Assembly: GCF_000014885.1 (NCBI RefSeq) | Contig: NC_011566.1 | Location: forward strand, 4,648,501-4,712,500 | Origin: Shewanella piezotolerans WP3 | GTDB lineage: Bacteria; Pseudomonadota; Gammaproteobacteria; Enterobacterales; Shewanellaceae | Reading direction: 5' to 3' | DNA length: 64,000 nucleotides | Shown: positions 29,057-38,819 of the stretch, one piece after another | Layout of the letters: every line of letters starts with the position of its first letter | How positions within the stretch are numbered: position 1 is the first letter of the stretch | Notes under the pieces: generated by a model | Told to the model about the DNA's origin: nothing | What the model saw: only the letters and a program-made list of their open reading frames with translations | The model's database searches: none | Position numbers and translations under genes: made by a program

Positions 29057-29935
29057 TTACCCCATTTCATGTCGCTCAGGAATACAAACCGCTAGCTGCT
29101 CAGCGATCCAATTAGAAAATGCGGTTTGATTTCCATTAACCATACTCGGGTCGCTGATCGCAATATAACGATGACCCGAACGGATAAAGCCGTATGGTGC
29201 GATAAGACGACCCCTTTTTAAATCATCAACAACTAAAGGGTAGGAGCCTAAAGCCGCACCTAAACCGTCGACAGCGGCTTGAAAGCAGAAATAGAAGTGA
29301 GCGAATGTTTGCTCTTGACGGGTTTTCTCAAATGGTTGGTCAGTCGCCTTTAACCATGCCGCCCAAGCCAGAGGACGAGTTTGGCTATGAAGTAGCAGAA
29401 GCTTTGATGGGTCATTCGACACTGAATCCCAGTATTCTTTCGACATCACAGGCCCAACCCACTCTTCAACTAACGGCTGCTTAATATACTCATCACTGAG
29501 CACGAAATCATCACGACGAATAGCCATTGAGAGCCCTGTCGCCCCTAAAGTCACGGGACCACCCGCTGTTGATAACCTGATATCGAGTCCAGATAGATCA
29601 TTAAATTCAGATAAGCGAGGCATAAGCCAGCGCATCGTTAGTGTTGGTTCACAGCTGACTTCTAGATAATTATTATTAAGCTGCTTTGCTCTCTTAACAC
29701 CAGTTTTCAATGTACGAAACGCTTCCTCTGTATATTGCAGTAACAACTTACCTTCTTGAGTTAAATGCGCCTTACGTCCCTCTTTATAGAAAAGTGACAT
29801 CCCAAGGTAGTTCTCGAGAATTTTGATCTGCTTACTTACTGCTCCATGAGTAATATGTAGCTTAGCTGCAGCATCACTGAAACTAAAAGAAGATGCTGCA
29901 ATATGAAATGTATGAAATGCTTTCAGATGCCTCAT
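29057..29935 (-). CDS. LysR-family transcriptional regulator (GcvA-like)
   Basis: 292 residues. The N-terminal winged helix-turn-helix (about 1-65) contains SFSDAAAKLHITHGAVSKQI and LENYLGMSLF. The C-terminal LysR substrate-binding domain (about 90-290) has GGPVTLGATGLSMAIRRD and QAAVDGLGAALGSYPLV, wording typical of the GcvA/AmpR branch. It is transcribed divergently from a LysE-type exporter 100 bp away, the classic arrangement of a LysR regulator and its target, so it probably controls that exporter in response to an amino acid or analogue. That is inference from layout. Confidence 0.9.
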   Translation of the reverse strand: MRHLKAFHTFHIAASSFSFSDAAAKLHITHGAVSKQIKILENYLGMSLFYKEGRKAHLTQEGKLLLQYTEEAFRTLKTGVKRAKQLNNNYLEVSCEPTLTMRWLMPRLSEFNDLSGLDIRLSTAGGPVTLGATGLSMAIRRDDFVLSDEYIKQPLVEEWVGPVMSKEYWDSVSNDPSKLLLLHSQTRPLAWAAWLKATDQPFEKTRQEQTFAHFYFCFQAAVDGLGAALGSYPLVVDDLKRGRLIAPYGFIRSGHRYIAISDPSMVNGNQTAFSNWIAEQLAVCIPERHEMG

Positions 29936-30035
29936 ATGTGAATAAAACTCACCAATTAACAGAGATTAATTCGATTATAACTTGCCTATCGACACTCTAC
30001 AATTTGGGGACAAAAAAGAACATTGAGGCTCACAA

Positions 30036-30650
30036 GTGGAAATAATCAGTTTACTCATATTAGGTATAGTTATCGTTATTAGCCCTGGGGCAGACTTTGC
30101 TCTAGTGCTTAAAAATAGCATCAATCATGGTAGACGCTCCGGCATCTATACAGCACTTGGGATCAGCTTAGCCATTACAGTTCATATCGGCTATTCATTA
30201 ATGGGGATTGGATACTTAATTTCACATAGCCCATGGCTTTTTGAACTCATTAGATATGCAGGGGCCCTTTACCTCATCTATCTTGGAATAAAAGGCTTAA
30301 TCTCAGTTTCGACAAGCTTAACCTCTGAGAAAGAGAGGGCATTAACCACTCGCCGTCAGCTATATCTGGCTCAGGGTTTTCTTTGCAATGTTTTAAATCC
30401 TAAAACAATGCTGTTTTTCTTAAGTATCTTTAGCCAAGTAATGAGTTTAAATAATGGCAGCACTATCGCACCTGCTTATGGTTTATATATCATGCTACTG
30501 CACCTATTGTGGTTCACGACTGTGGCATTGCTATTTACGTCAGAAGGATTGAGCAACACTTTAACTCGCTACCAATCTAGAATTAACAACGGGTGTGCCA
30601 TTGCACTAATAGGCTTTGGGGTCTTGCTTGGCATAAAACCAAGTCATTGA
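30036..30650 (+). CDS. LysE/RhtB-family amino-acid exporter
   Basis: 204 residues with about six membrane helices. The family signature near the N-terminus is present (SPGADFALVLKNSINHGRRSGIYTALG), as are LVSHSPWLFELIRYAGALYLIYLG-type spacing and QGFLCNVLNPKTMLFF. These proteins export amino acids such as lysine, threonine or homoserine lactone across the inner membrane by proton exchange. The start codon at 30036 is GTG or near it, with GAGG upstream. Divergent from a LysR regulator. A 12-bp stem-loop follows the stop. Confidence 0.9.
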   Translation: MEIISLLILGIVIVISPGADFALVLKNSINHGRRSGIYTALGISLAITVHIGYSLMGIGYLISHSPWLFELIRYAGALYLIYLGIKGLISVSTSLTSEKERALTTRRQLYLAQGFLCNVLNPKTMLFFLSIFSQVMSLNNGSTIAPAYGLYIMLLHLLWFTTVALLFTSEGLSNTLTRYQSRINNGCAIALIGFGVLLGIKPSH

Positions 30651-30656
30651 CCCATA

Positions 30657-30685
30657 GCTGATGCTGATCGTTTATCAGCATCAGC
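30657..30685 (+). terminator. Stem-loop after the LysE-family gene
   Basis: Perfect 12-bp stem (GCTGATGCTGAT / ATCAGCATCAGC, 5-nt loop) seven bases after the stop codon. No T-run follows, so it may be a transcript-end stabiliser or weak terminator. Confidence 0.5.
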
Positions 30686-30873
30686 AATACCTCGTTGCGC
30701 TATTCATATCACAGCTTGCCTACAGCAATGGTATGAATAGGCTAAATCTAAAAAGTGAAAGTCTCCCATCACCAAAGTTAACTTCTATGGGTCAGGGAGA
30801 GATAAGTGAATCTAAGTTAAACAGTGACGCTGATGGACGGTTTGCTTGGTAATAAAAAATTGACCGACTCCTT

Positions 30874-31014
30874 TTATGCCTTTTCAGTAACAGCTTCCTC
30901 TAACGAGTGTTGCTGCTCACAAGTATTAGCTTGAATCTTGCTCGCTTCTTCTTTGTTTAATGGCATTGCTGCGAGATAAAGCGCTTGGGCAAACAGACCT
31001 TGATAAAACTTCAT
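30874..31014 (-). CDS. Possible small protein of 46 residues
   Basis: Reading frame from ATG 31014 to TAA, with AGAGG eight bases before the start. The product begins MKFYQGLFAQALYLAAMP and continues with an acidic helical tail, LNKEEASKIQANTCEQQHS. The N-terminal half could be a short amphipathic or membrane-touching helix. It is divergent from a LysR gene 110 bp away, the position of a typical regulated target. No family is recognised. It could be chance, but the codon choice and ribosome-binding site look real. Confidence 0.45.
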   Translation of the reverse strand: MKFYQGLFAQALYLAAMPLNKEEASKIQANTCEQQHSLEEAVTEKA

Positions 31015-31123
31015 GATAGAGACCTCTGGAAATAAATGGTTGGATATGGGATTGAGGTCAAAGTAATCTTGTTTATACTATTAGTAAAATGAATAATATC
31101 CATCGACTACATTCCATATAAGC

Positions 31124-32011
31124 ATGAATATTCAAATTAAGAATCTACACTGTTTCGTGACCTTAGTTGAGATGGGTAATTACACTCGTGCAGCTGAAAA
31201 GTTACACCTGACTCAACCGACTTTGACTAAGATGATCCAGCGCCTTGAAGAGAACCTTGGTCAACCGCTGCTGATCCGCAACAACCAGAAAGTGATCGCC
31301 ACAGAAGCTGGCCGCGCGTTGATCTGTACTTCGCAGCAGATAGTTGGCCAATGGCACAGACTGCGAGAAGATCTCAATAGCCTGAATGGATTACAAACAG
31401 GCCAATTGCGTTTGGGTGTCTGTCCTATGATGGGGGAGATGATCATCGAGCTGGTTGCTCAGTTTAGGAAGAAATATCCGGGAGTCGAACTGAGTATTCA
31501 AGAGCTAGGTGGCTTCGGCGCTGAGCAGGCTTTACTTAATGACAGCCTAGATCTCACCTTTACAGCCCTACCGACCACCCATACTCAAGAATTCGACAGC
31601 TTAGAGCTAAGGGGCTATCCACTATTAGCTTGCCTACCCAAAGAACACCCTTTGGCCGAAAAAGACAATATCGGCTGGCAAGATCTCGCGCCCTACCCAT
31701 TTATCCTATATAACGATGATTTTTCACTGACAAAACTCATTCATCGCTTAAGCCGATCCGCAAATGTAGAGCTTAACGTTGCCGCTCAAAGTGGCCAGTG
31801 GGATTTTATTGCTGCCATGGTAGAAGCCAAGATGGGGGTTGCTATCTTGCCTAAACCAATCTGCCAGAAAGTAAATTCTGACTCACTCGTTTATAAAGCG
31901 CTAAAGCCACAGCTTACTTGGGATCTTGCACTTATCTGGCGTAAGAATTTGCCGCTGACACCAGCCGCATCGACTTTCATAAATTTAAGCAGAGAGTTAA
32001 GTGCAACTTAG
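31124..32011 (+). CDS. LysR-family transcriptional regulator
   Basis: 295 residues. N-terminal helix-turn-helix with NYTRAAEKLHLTQPTLTKMI and LEENLGQPLL; C-terminal periplasmic-binding-like effector domain from about residue 90 (GQLRLGVCPMMGEMIIELV) with the CynR/CysB-like layout. The effector is unknown. It lies divergent to a possible 46-residue gene and convergent, 10 bp apart, with a diguanylate cyclase gene. Confidence 0.9.
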   Translation: MNIQIKNLHCFVTLVEMGNYTRAAEKLHLTQPTLTKMIQRLEENLGQPLLIRNNQKVIATEAGRALICTSQQIVGQWHRLREDLNSLNGLQTGQLRLGVCPMMGEMIIELVAQFRKKYPGVELSIQELGGFGAEQALLNDSLDLTFTALPTTHTQEFDSLELRGYPLLACLPKEHPLAEKDNIGWQDLAPYPFILYNDDFSLTKLIHRLSRSANVELNVAAQSGQWDFIAAMVEAKMGVAILPKPICQKVNSDSLVYKALKPQLTWDLALIWRKNLPLTPAASTFINLSRELSAT

Positions 32012-32021
32012 CAAATATTTA

Positions 32022-33008
32022 TCAGCTAGAGAAAAACTGAAAACAGTTCTTTCCTTGGCGTTTCACTTGATACATAGCGCTATCGGCATGTTCACAAGCA
32101 GAACTAAATAATACATCAGTGTGATAAACACTGATGCCGATACTCAAACCAACGTTAACTCGGCGACCTTCAACTGCAAGCGGCGCCTCAAAAAGTTGCA
32201 ACAGTTCTGCCGCTAGCTTAGTCAACACCTCTCTATTTACAGAGGGGTAGAGCACAACAAACTCATCACCACCTAACCGCGCAGTGTCTGCTGTTCTTTT
32301 TAGATATGAGGTGAGTTTATTGGCAATAGCCACGAGTACGCTATCACCAAACTTATGTCCGAAATGGTCGTTATTAGCTTTGAAGTCATCAAGATCAATA
32401 AATAACAGTGCACCTCCTGATGTGCCTTGTTTTGACTGTTCAAAGGCCTCTATAAGCGCCTTGCGGTTTAATAAGCCAGTTAGAGGGTCTTTGTGTGCAA
32501 GCTCCGCCAAACCGAGCTCATAACGCTTCTCTTGCGTTATGTCGATATGAGTGCCCATGATCCGCAGTGGCTGACCGTTTTCATCAAACTCAATAACTCG
32601 ACCACGATCCGAAACCCAACTGACGCTACCGTCTTTATGCAGCATTCGGTGTGTTACTTGATAGGAGTCTGTTTTACCGCTGATATGATCTTCAAAATTT
32701 TGGATCACCCAATCACGATCTTCAGGATGTAGATTGCCTTTCCAGCTATCAATATGTGCAGCGAGCTCATCAATGGTATAGCCGAGTAATGAGCCCCACT
32801 CCATATTGAACATAGTGAGGTTGCCGCTAGGGATATGTTGCTCCCATAGGCATAATCCCGTGCCATCAAGCGCAGCATTGAGCTTTTCTTCCAACATTGA
32901 TTTTTGTTGTATAAGCTCTGAATTGGCAGTTTCTAGCAGACTCTTTTCCTGCTCCAAAGCCCCCAACATCTGCTTTAATTGAGCAATTTCAGCCTTTAAT
33001 GAATCCAT
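32022..33008 (-). CDS. PAS-GGDEF diguanylate cyclase
   Basis: 328 residues. An N-terminal coiled coil (about 1-45, heptads rich in Leu/Gln/Glu) leads to a PAS/PAC domain of the PAS_3 type (about 45-165, with TMFNMEWGSLLGYT and GTHIDITQEKRYE) and a GGDEF domain (about 170-325). The active site RLGGDEFVVLYP is intact, and the DLDDFKANNDHFGH metal/substrate motif is present. I see no RxxD inhibitory site at the usual place before GGDEF, so product inhibition may be absent. It makes cyclic di-GMP from GTP in the cytoplasm. No membrane segment. It may counteract the HD-GYP protein coded 18 kb away. Confidence 0.93.
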   Translation of the reverse strand: MDSLKAEIAQLKQMLGALEQEKSLLETANSELIQQKSMLEEKLNAALDGTGLCLWEQHIPSGNLTMFNMEWGSLLGYTIDELAAHIDSWKGNLHPEDRDWVIQNFEDHISGKTDSYQVTHRMLHKDGSVSWVSDRGRVIEFDENGQPLRIMGTHIDITQEKRYELGLAELAHKDPLTGLLNRKALIEAFEQSKQGTSGGALLFIDLDDFKANNDHFGHKFGDSVLVAIANKLTSYLKRTADTARLGGDEFVVLYPSVNREVLTKLAAELLQLFEAPLAVEGRRVNVGLSIGISVYHTDVLFSSACEHADSAMYQVKRQGKNCFQFFSS

Positions 33009-33145
33009 CTAATGTTCCGATGATAAGAACCGCGTTGCAGCTTCCTATCGTTTCTCCTCTCGGTTCCTTGCTCTACTCAATCGAAACTACTGTTATCTAC
33101 AGGGAAACACAAGCTTATAATACTATCGACTTACATTAGGCAAAA

Positions 33146-33171
33146 AAATACCCACCGAATGGTGGGTATTT
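33146..33171 (-). terminator. Terminator of the giant carboxylase gene
   Basis: A perfect 11-bp stem (AAATACCCACC / GGTGGGTATTT, loop GAAT) whose minus-strand reading ends in seven Ts (33148-33142), 52 bp past the stop of the minus-strand gene ending at 33223. Confidence 0.9.
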
Positions 33172-33222
33172 CAAAATATCAAAACAGCGCCTTTAAACTT
33201 GGCACTGTTTTAAAGTTCGCTA

Positions 33223-36200
33223 TTACGCTACTGGTGATACAACAAACAGTAATTCACCTTGGGAAACCTGCTGGCCATTACTGTTAAGAATACGCTCAAT
33301 ACGGTACTGCTGATCTTCAGGGTACAGCACTGCGTTCTTACGGTTAAAGCCAGCCAGAGTGACTTGTGAGAACATCTTCATCGCTTCAGTTAGCGCTAAT
33401 GTCTGATCCACAGTTACTATATCACCCTCTTTAACAAAGTCAGCTTCACCAGGAGCTGGAGAGGTATAGAAGATCCCCGCACCTTGAGTCATCACTTTAA
33501 GTTCGTTACTTTCACCAACACGCAGCGACTCAGTATCAACGCCAACAGTTTCTGCCGCGGCTTCCATCTCAGCAATAAGCTCAGGAATATCCAGCTCTGC
33601 CATGAAGCGTGGTAGATAGTTGGTGTCGTAAACGCCTTCGTTAAAGGTGCCATCTTTAAGGATGCGCGTTAACAATGGAATGTTTGACGCAATGCCTTTG
33701 ATAACCACTTCGTTAGCTAAGTAATCGTGTAGCTTGTTAATGACGTCTTCACGACTTTCACCGCGACAGATGATCTGTGCAATCAAGCTATCGTAGTAAG
33801 GCGATACTTCTTTACCTTCGCCAGCGATTGAGATGATCTCAATGTCATCACGCTCTGGCATTTTGTATTCAGTGATCAAGCCTGGGTTTGGTAGTAATTG
33901 CAGTACGCCATTACTATCAAGTGCCGCCTTTTCAGCTGTCACACGCACTTCCATCGCGTAGCCTTTGTCTTGCGGCTCAAGATCTGCGATAGAACGACCG
34001 GCAGCAATATCAAAACCAGCACTTACGATATCGATACAAGAGGTCGCTTCTGTTACTGGATGCTCAACCTGCAAACGAGTATTCATCTCCATAAAGTAGA
34101 CTTCATTTGCGTCTAAGTTATAGATAAATTCTACCGTTCCTGCGCCCATATAATCGGTTGCATCACCTAGTGCACGAGTATATTCCATGACCTTCTGTTT
34201 CAGCTCGTCAGGCAACATAGTTGAACCAGATTCTTCAACCACTTTCTGGTTGTTACGCTGCACAGAACAGTCACGCAAGCCAAGTACTTTAGTATTCCCG
34301 AACTGGTCACGCAATAACTGCACTTCAATGTGACGCAATGAAGTAACATATTTCTCTAGATAAAGGTCGCCATTGCCAAATGCTGCAGCAGCTTCAGTGG
34401 AGGTCTTTTGGAACAGTTCAATCATGTCTTCAGGACGCTCTACAACCTGAATACCTTTACCGCCACCACCTTGTACCGCTTTAAGCAGTACAGGGTAACC
34501 AATCTCAGTCGCCACGTTTACCGCTTGCTCTGCATTAGTCAAAATACCGTGACTACCAGGTACTACAGGTACGTCTTGGTCTTGCGAAGTCTTAATCGCA
34601 TTAGACTTGTTACCCATGGTCGTCATGCTGTGCACGCTTGGGCCAACAAAGTTAACGCCGTTGTTCACACAAAGCGCTGCAAACTGTGGGCTTTCAGATA
34701 GGAAACCAATACCTGGGTGCAAGGCATCAACATTCTCATATTCAGCTACTTTCAATACTGAGTATGCGTTGAGGTAACTTTCATCAGAGGTGTTACCACC
34801 AATACAAACAAGCTTATCGTTCGCCTTAAGCATATCAGCAGGCACAGATGTCATATCTGGATCAGATGCCACCAGTACAACGTCGATGTTGTTATCATGC
34901 GCCTTACGAATCAGCTTAACCGCAGTACAACCACGGGCATGAACCAATACTTTGTTAATTGGCTTCATCAATGCGCGAGGGTCGTCTTGAACAATCTCTT
35001 CATCTTCGATTTCAGCTTCAGGAACCAATGTCGACAACGCGTTGTTAATAATGGTTTCTATCTTACCGCTAGGCTTAGGCATTAGTGGATCGATGCTGCT
35101 CAACTGGTCATCTAGCGTGGTGCTGAACGGGTTTTCAACTAAACCATTCATCGCGCCAGGTACTTTAGACAAGTAGTTCGACAGTGTAGAAGTTGATGGC
35201 AAGTATGCAGGCACAACCATTTGACCAGCAAACGGCATGTTAGTACCCGATAGGTAGTATGTTTGCACTAAAGGATGCGTCACAAAACTCGCCTGTGCAC
35301 CACCAGTACAATCACCATAACCGAACATCAATACAGGTAATTCATTATCACGAATAAAGCGTGTAATACGGTCGTTCACTACAGCCATTGAGAATAGTGC
35401 TGCTGCACCTTCTTTAGTCTGCATACCACCTGAACTGATGAAACAGATAACAGGAAGTTTACGCTTAGCACACTCAATCAATAGCGCACTGAATTTTTCA
35501 GCAGCGGCCATATCGAATGCACCCGCTTGGAATGCAGTATTTGAAACTGCAACACCAACGCGCATTGGCTTGCCTTCACTGTCAAAGTCAGCCACACCTG
35601 TGATTAAACCACAAGGGCGGATACCTTTATCGATAGCATCCTCAATAGAAAGGCGGAAGCCTGGGAAGTTCAGCAAATTAGCCGACATCTTATCGCCATT
35701 GATCTCTTCGAAATCAGTGAAGAATTTACCAATGATTGCATCCCAGCCCATCTTTCCTGCACGCTTTTCATCGCGAAGGACTTTTTGGATCAGTAGATCT
35801 TGATAACCCATGGTCAAACGGTTCCAGAAGTCTTTACGACGACCGATACGCACAGGGTTAATCGCACCAGTGTACTCACTGCTTTCCTCTTCACTGTCGA
35901 AATACTCTGGGAGTAAACGCTCAAAGAAGTAAGTCAAGATTACGAACAGGCTGTCATTCAATTGTGGGAAACCAACACTCTTCCACTGCTCAGTACGAGT
36001 CAGTAGTTCTGCGCGGTTTGACTGAGACATAAAGTACTTCAGCCACTTGTAGAATTTGTTCTTATCGTTAGCAACATCTTGAGTAGATAATGCTCTATCG
36101 ATTGAATCATGCAATAGGTTATCAACTGAACTACGAGACAGGCTCTTAGACATCATCGCTTCTTTAGCGATTGAAGCCAGATTACCCACAACGTTGTCGT

Positions 36201-37776
36201 ACAGTGCGTTGAATACCAAAATGTTATGACACTGCCAGATGAAATCTTCACGCAGTTCATCATGCACAATCACATCAAGTACAGTGAGTTGGTTCAGCTC
36301 AGGCCAGTCTGCTTGAGTCACTTCTGATGGCAATGTTTCAAGGTAGCTAATTAGCCCTTTGAAGTTATTCTCTGCATTGCCTTTCCAGCGGTGGTATAGC
36401 GACCAGCTGATATTAAAGATAAGCGCCTTGCGTGCTTTCTTATAGTTCTCTTTTGGCTCACCCAAAATCAATCGGGTTAGCATGTTTCGTTCAGTTGAAA
36501 CATCATCACGCTTAGAGGTGAAATTCCCCCAAAGTTTATTCAACTCTTCGTCATAAACCAGTTTATCAGGACTTGATAACCAAGACTGGAATACGCGATC
36601 TTGCTCTTGCTGAATACGTGCTAGCAAATCACCTTCAGGTACGCTGACCTTAGAGAGGCGACCATACTGCTCTTGCGAGATAGAGTGGATACGACTACGT
36701 AGTGTTAGGTAACGCAAGTAACGGTAGGTGCTACCAAACAGATTTAAGTGCATGGTTGGGTTGTTAGCAACAGCTAGCTCAGCATTCACTTCAAGTGCTG
36801 CCAAGTTTTTAGACGGTGCTAAGAAGCGCTCTAGACTGCGGTCATAATGCTCACGTAAATCCGCTGATTCACGTACAAACTGTACAGCGGCTTTCTCAAC
36901 AGCTTCAACACTGCTGATAATGGCGCGGCGCAAGTTATGTTGACGTTCATCTCTGTCTGACGGTGAGAAATCGACAATGCCATCAATGCAGCCAGAGGTG
37001 TATAACTCTTCAGGTGAAACACCAACTGATTTAGCACACTCTTGCCAAGACAAGTTGTACTTACGTGCAATGCTTTGCAAGCCTTGTGGCTGAATGGTGT
37101 TAAAAATACCGTCACGCAGTGACAATAAGATATTTGCTGCAGCCAGTGGAATAGCGCCACCAGAGTAACCTGCACCAATGACGATACCGACTGTCGGAAC
37201 ATCAACATTGGCACTCTCAGCAATTGCTTTAGAGATTGAGTGAGCTTGGTTTTGACTGTTAGCAATTTCACCAGCATCGGCACCAGGAGTGTCGATAAGG
37301 TAGATAATAGGCATAGACAATTCGGCGAAATGACGAATCGCTTTACAACAAGCTAGGTGATGCTCAGGCATCCAGGCGCCGTTAGCGGTAGTACGCTCTT
37401 GTGCAACAAAACCAATACGGCGAGTACGAGATCCAAAATTCAGTTCAATCTCTGCACTATAAAAAGGGCCGATGTGGGTTTCGGTAACAAGCTTACCTTT
37501 AAGATCCGCAATGATGCGTTTCGCACCTGGGCGGTTCTTATCCTGTGTCGGTTGGATCACCTTAGTGACATAACCATCAACGTCTAATCCAGCAAGATCT
37601 TTTAGGTTTGCTTGGATTTCGTCATCACCAAGAAGACCTTTGATCTCCTCAGATAGTGTCTGTTTACTGTGCTCAGGAAACAGCGAAAAGTCTTTAGCCA
37701 ACTGCTCTGCTTTTAAAAAAAGCGGGTCGGCAGTTTGCGCTTGAGTCATGTTAGCGGGCTGATTTTTGCTGGTCAT
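33223..37776 (-). CDS. Single-chain acyl-CoA carboxylase (CT-alpha, CT-beta, BC, biotinyl domain)
   Basis: 1517 residues joining all activities of a biotin-dependent acyl-CoA carboxylase. An AccA-like carboxyltransferase half (about 60-320) has DTPGADAGEIANSQNQA and GYSGGAIPLA. A long helical linker (about 320-660) follows, then an AccD-like half (about 690-900) with FISSGGMQTKEG and DCTGGAQAS. A biotin carboxylase (about 965-1390) has QGGGGKGI, HIEVQLL, EMNTRLQVEHPVTE. A biotinyl domain carries the acceptor Lys in EAMKM (about residue 1467). The likely product is malonyl-CoA or a related acyl-CoA. The alpha-like half precedes the beta-like half, and there is no AccD-type zinc finger. It is monocistronic with its own terminator and divergent from lysR. 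Substrate not determinable. Confidence 0.93.
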   Translation of the reverse strand: MTSKNQPANMTQAQTADPLFLKAEQLAKDFSLFPEHSKQTLSEEIKGLLGDDEIQANLKDLAGLDVDGYVTKVIQPTQDKNRPGAKRIIADLKGKLVTETHIGPFYSAEIELNFGSRTRRIGFVAQERTTANGAWMPEHHLACCKAIRHFAELSMPIIYLIDTPGADAGEIANSQNQAHSISKAIAESANVDVPTVGIVIGAGYSGGAIPLAAANILLSLRDGIFNTIQPQGLQSIARKYNLSWQECAKSVGVSPEELYTSGCIDGIVDFSPSDRDERQHNLRRAIISSVEAVEKAAVQFVRESADLREHYDRSLERFLAPSKNLAALEVNAELAVANNPTMHLNLFGSTYRYLRYLTLRSRIHSISQEQYGRLSKVSVPEGDLLARIQQEQDRVFQSWLSSPDKLVYDEELNKLWGNFTSKRDDVSTERNMLTRLILGEPKENYKKARKALIFNISWSLYHRWKGNAENNFKGLISYLETLPSEVTQADWPELNQLTVLDVIVHDELREDFIWQCHNILVFNALYDNVVGNLASIAKEAMMSKSLSRSSVDNLLHDSIDRALSTQDVANDKNKFYKWLKYFMSQSNRAELLTRTEQWKSVGFPQLNDSLFVILTYFFERLLPEYFDSEEESSEYTGAINPVRIGRRKDFWNRLTMGYQDLLIQKVLRDEKRAGKMGWDAIIGKFFTDFEEINGDKMSANLLNFPGFRLSIEDAIDKGIRPCGLITGVADFDSEGKPMRVGVAVSNTAFQAGAFDMAAAEKFSALLIECAKRKLPVICFISSGGMQTKEGAAALFSMAVVNDRITRFIRDNELPVLMFGYGDCTGGAQASFVTHPLVQTYYLSGTNMPFAGQMVVPAYLPSTSTLSNYLSKVPGAMNGLVENPFSTTLDDQLSSIDPLMPKPSGKIETIINNALSTLVPEAEIEDEEIVQDDPRALMKPINKVLVHARGCTAVKLIRKAHDNNIDVVLVASDPDMTSVPADMLKANDKLVCIGGNTSDESYLNAYSVLKVAEYENVDALHPGIGFLSESPQFAALCVNNGVNFVGPSVHSMTTMGNKSNAIKTSQDQDVPVVPGSHGILTNAEQAVNVATEIGYPVLLKAVQGGGGKGIQVVERPEDMIELFQKTSTEAAAAFGNGDLYLEKYVTSLRHIEVQLLRDQFGNTKVLGLRDCSVQRNNQKVVEESGSTMLPDELKQKVMEYTRALGDATDYMGAGTVEFIYNLDANEVYFMEMNTRLQVEHPVTEATSCIDIVSAGFDIAAGRSIADLEPQDKGYAMEVRVTAEKAALDSNGVLQLLPNPGLITEYKMPERDDIEIISIAGEGKEVSPYYDSLIAQIICRGESREDVINKLHDYLANEVVIKGIASNIPLLTRILKDGTFNEGVYDTNYLPRFMAELDIPELIAEMEAAAETVGVDTESLRVGESNELKVMTQGAGIFYTSPAPGEADFVKEGDIVTVDQTLALTEAMKMFSQVTLAGFNRKNAVLYPEDQQYRIERILNSNGQQVSQGELLFVVSPVA

Positions 37777-37898
37777 CGAAAGATCCTCTGCTTTTAGCCT
37801 CTGAAATTTTTAGCCCGTAAATATAACTTTGTTATCCTGTCAATTGCTATTAAACTGCACTAGACGCTTTGTTCCATTTTTGAGACAGTGAAAATAAC

Positions 37899-38810
37899 AT
37901 GCCAGATTTAAACGGTATGATGCTGTTTGCAGCGGTTGTTAGAGCCCAAGGTTTCTCTCAAGCCGCCCGCGAAACAGGCATGCCAAAATCAACGATTAGT
38001 CGAAAGGTTGCCCAGCTAGAAGAGCAACTCGGAGTTCGGCTTTTACAGCGAGATACCCGTAATCTGAGCTTAACTCAGGTTGGCGCGCTATTTTTCCAGC
38101 ATTGCACCAGTATAAGCGATGAAATAGAAGCTGCCAAAGCGACTATCGAAAACACCCACAATGATGTCTCTGGCTCATTGAGGGTGGCTATTCCTGTCTC
38201 TTTCAGCCAAGAGCTTATCGCCAACCTTTGTAGTGGTTTTATGCGGCTGTATCCAAATGTAGAGCTCGACGTGCAGTTTACCGATAATGACGTTGGATTG
38301 GTCGGTGAAGGTTACGACATCGCGATTAAGTATGGTCCTTTGCAATCAAGCGATTTAGTGGCAAGGTTATTATTCGAACGCCAACCGATATTAGTAGCAA
38401 GCCCAAGCTATTTGAAAACTCATGGCACCCCAGCCAACCCACAAGAGCTGGCAACACATAGTGGTATATTATTAGGTACATCGCGCTCAGCACCTATCTG
38501 GCCCTTAGGAAAAGGGACACGCAAGACGATGGTGAATTTTAAGCGTAAAGTCAGAGTTAATAGCGCGGTGATGGTCAAACAGCTTGTGATGGATGATTTT
38601 GGCATTGCTATGTTATCCAATTCCGTCTGCAAGAATGAATTGGCCAGCGGCTCTCTCGTCCCCATTTTACAAGAGTGGCCTATGGAAGCCTTTAAAGTGT
38701 ATGGCGTCTATTCGAGTCGTCGTCAGCTGGCGACCAACATTAGCGTATTTTTAGATTTCTTCCATAAGCGCTTCACTAGCCAAGAGTCACTGCAATCTTT
38801 GATGGTGTAA
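37899..38810 (+). CDS. LysR-family transcriptional regulator (next to the OXA gene)
   Basis: 303 residues. Helix-turn-helix with GFSQAARETGMPKSTISRKV and LEEQLGVRLLQRDTR; the LysR effector domain starts near residue 88 (GSLRVAIPVSFSQELIANL) in the CrgA/DsdC-like subgroup. Divergent from the giant carboxylase (about 120 bp), which it may regulate, and convergent with the beta-lactamase gene with 9 bp between the stops. In Shewanella the lysR beside OXA-48-type genes is part of the conserved chromosomal context. Nothing here shows that it controls the beta-lactamase, whose promoter is at the far end. Confidence 0.92.
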   Translation: MPDLNGMMLFAAVVRAQGFSQAARETGMPKSTISRKVAQLEEQLGVRLLQRDTRNLSLTQVGALFFQHCTSISDEIEAAKATIENTHNDVSGSLRVAIPVSFSQELIANLCSGFMRLYPNVELDVQFTDNDVGLVGEGYDIAIKYGPLQSSDLVARLLFERQPILVASPSYLKTHGTPANPQELATHSGILLGTSRSAPIWPLGKGTRKTMVNFKRKVRVNSAVMVKQLVMDDFGIAMLSNSVCKNELASGSLVPILQEWPMEAFKVYGVYSSRRQLATNISVFLDFFHKRFTSQESLQSLMV

Positions 38811-38819
38811 AATGACGCT

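Noticed and set aside
30661..30852. 63-residue plus-strand reading frame after the LysE-family gene
   Set aside because: It starts within the stem-loop and shows no ribosome-binding site or family features.
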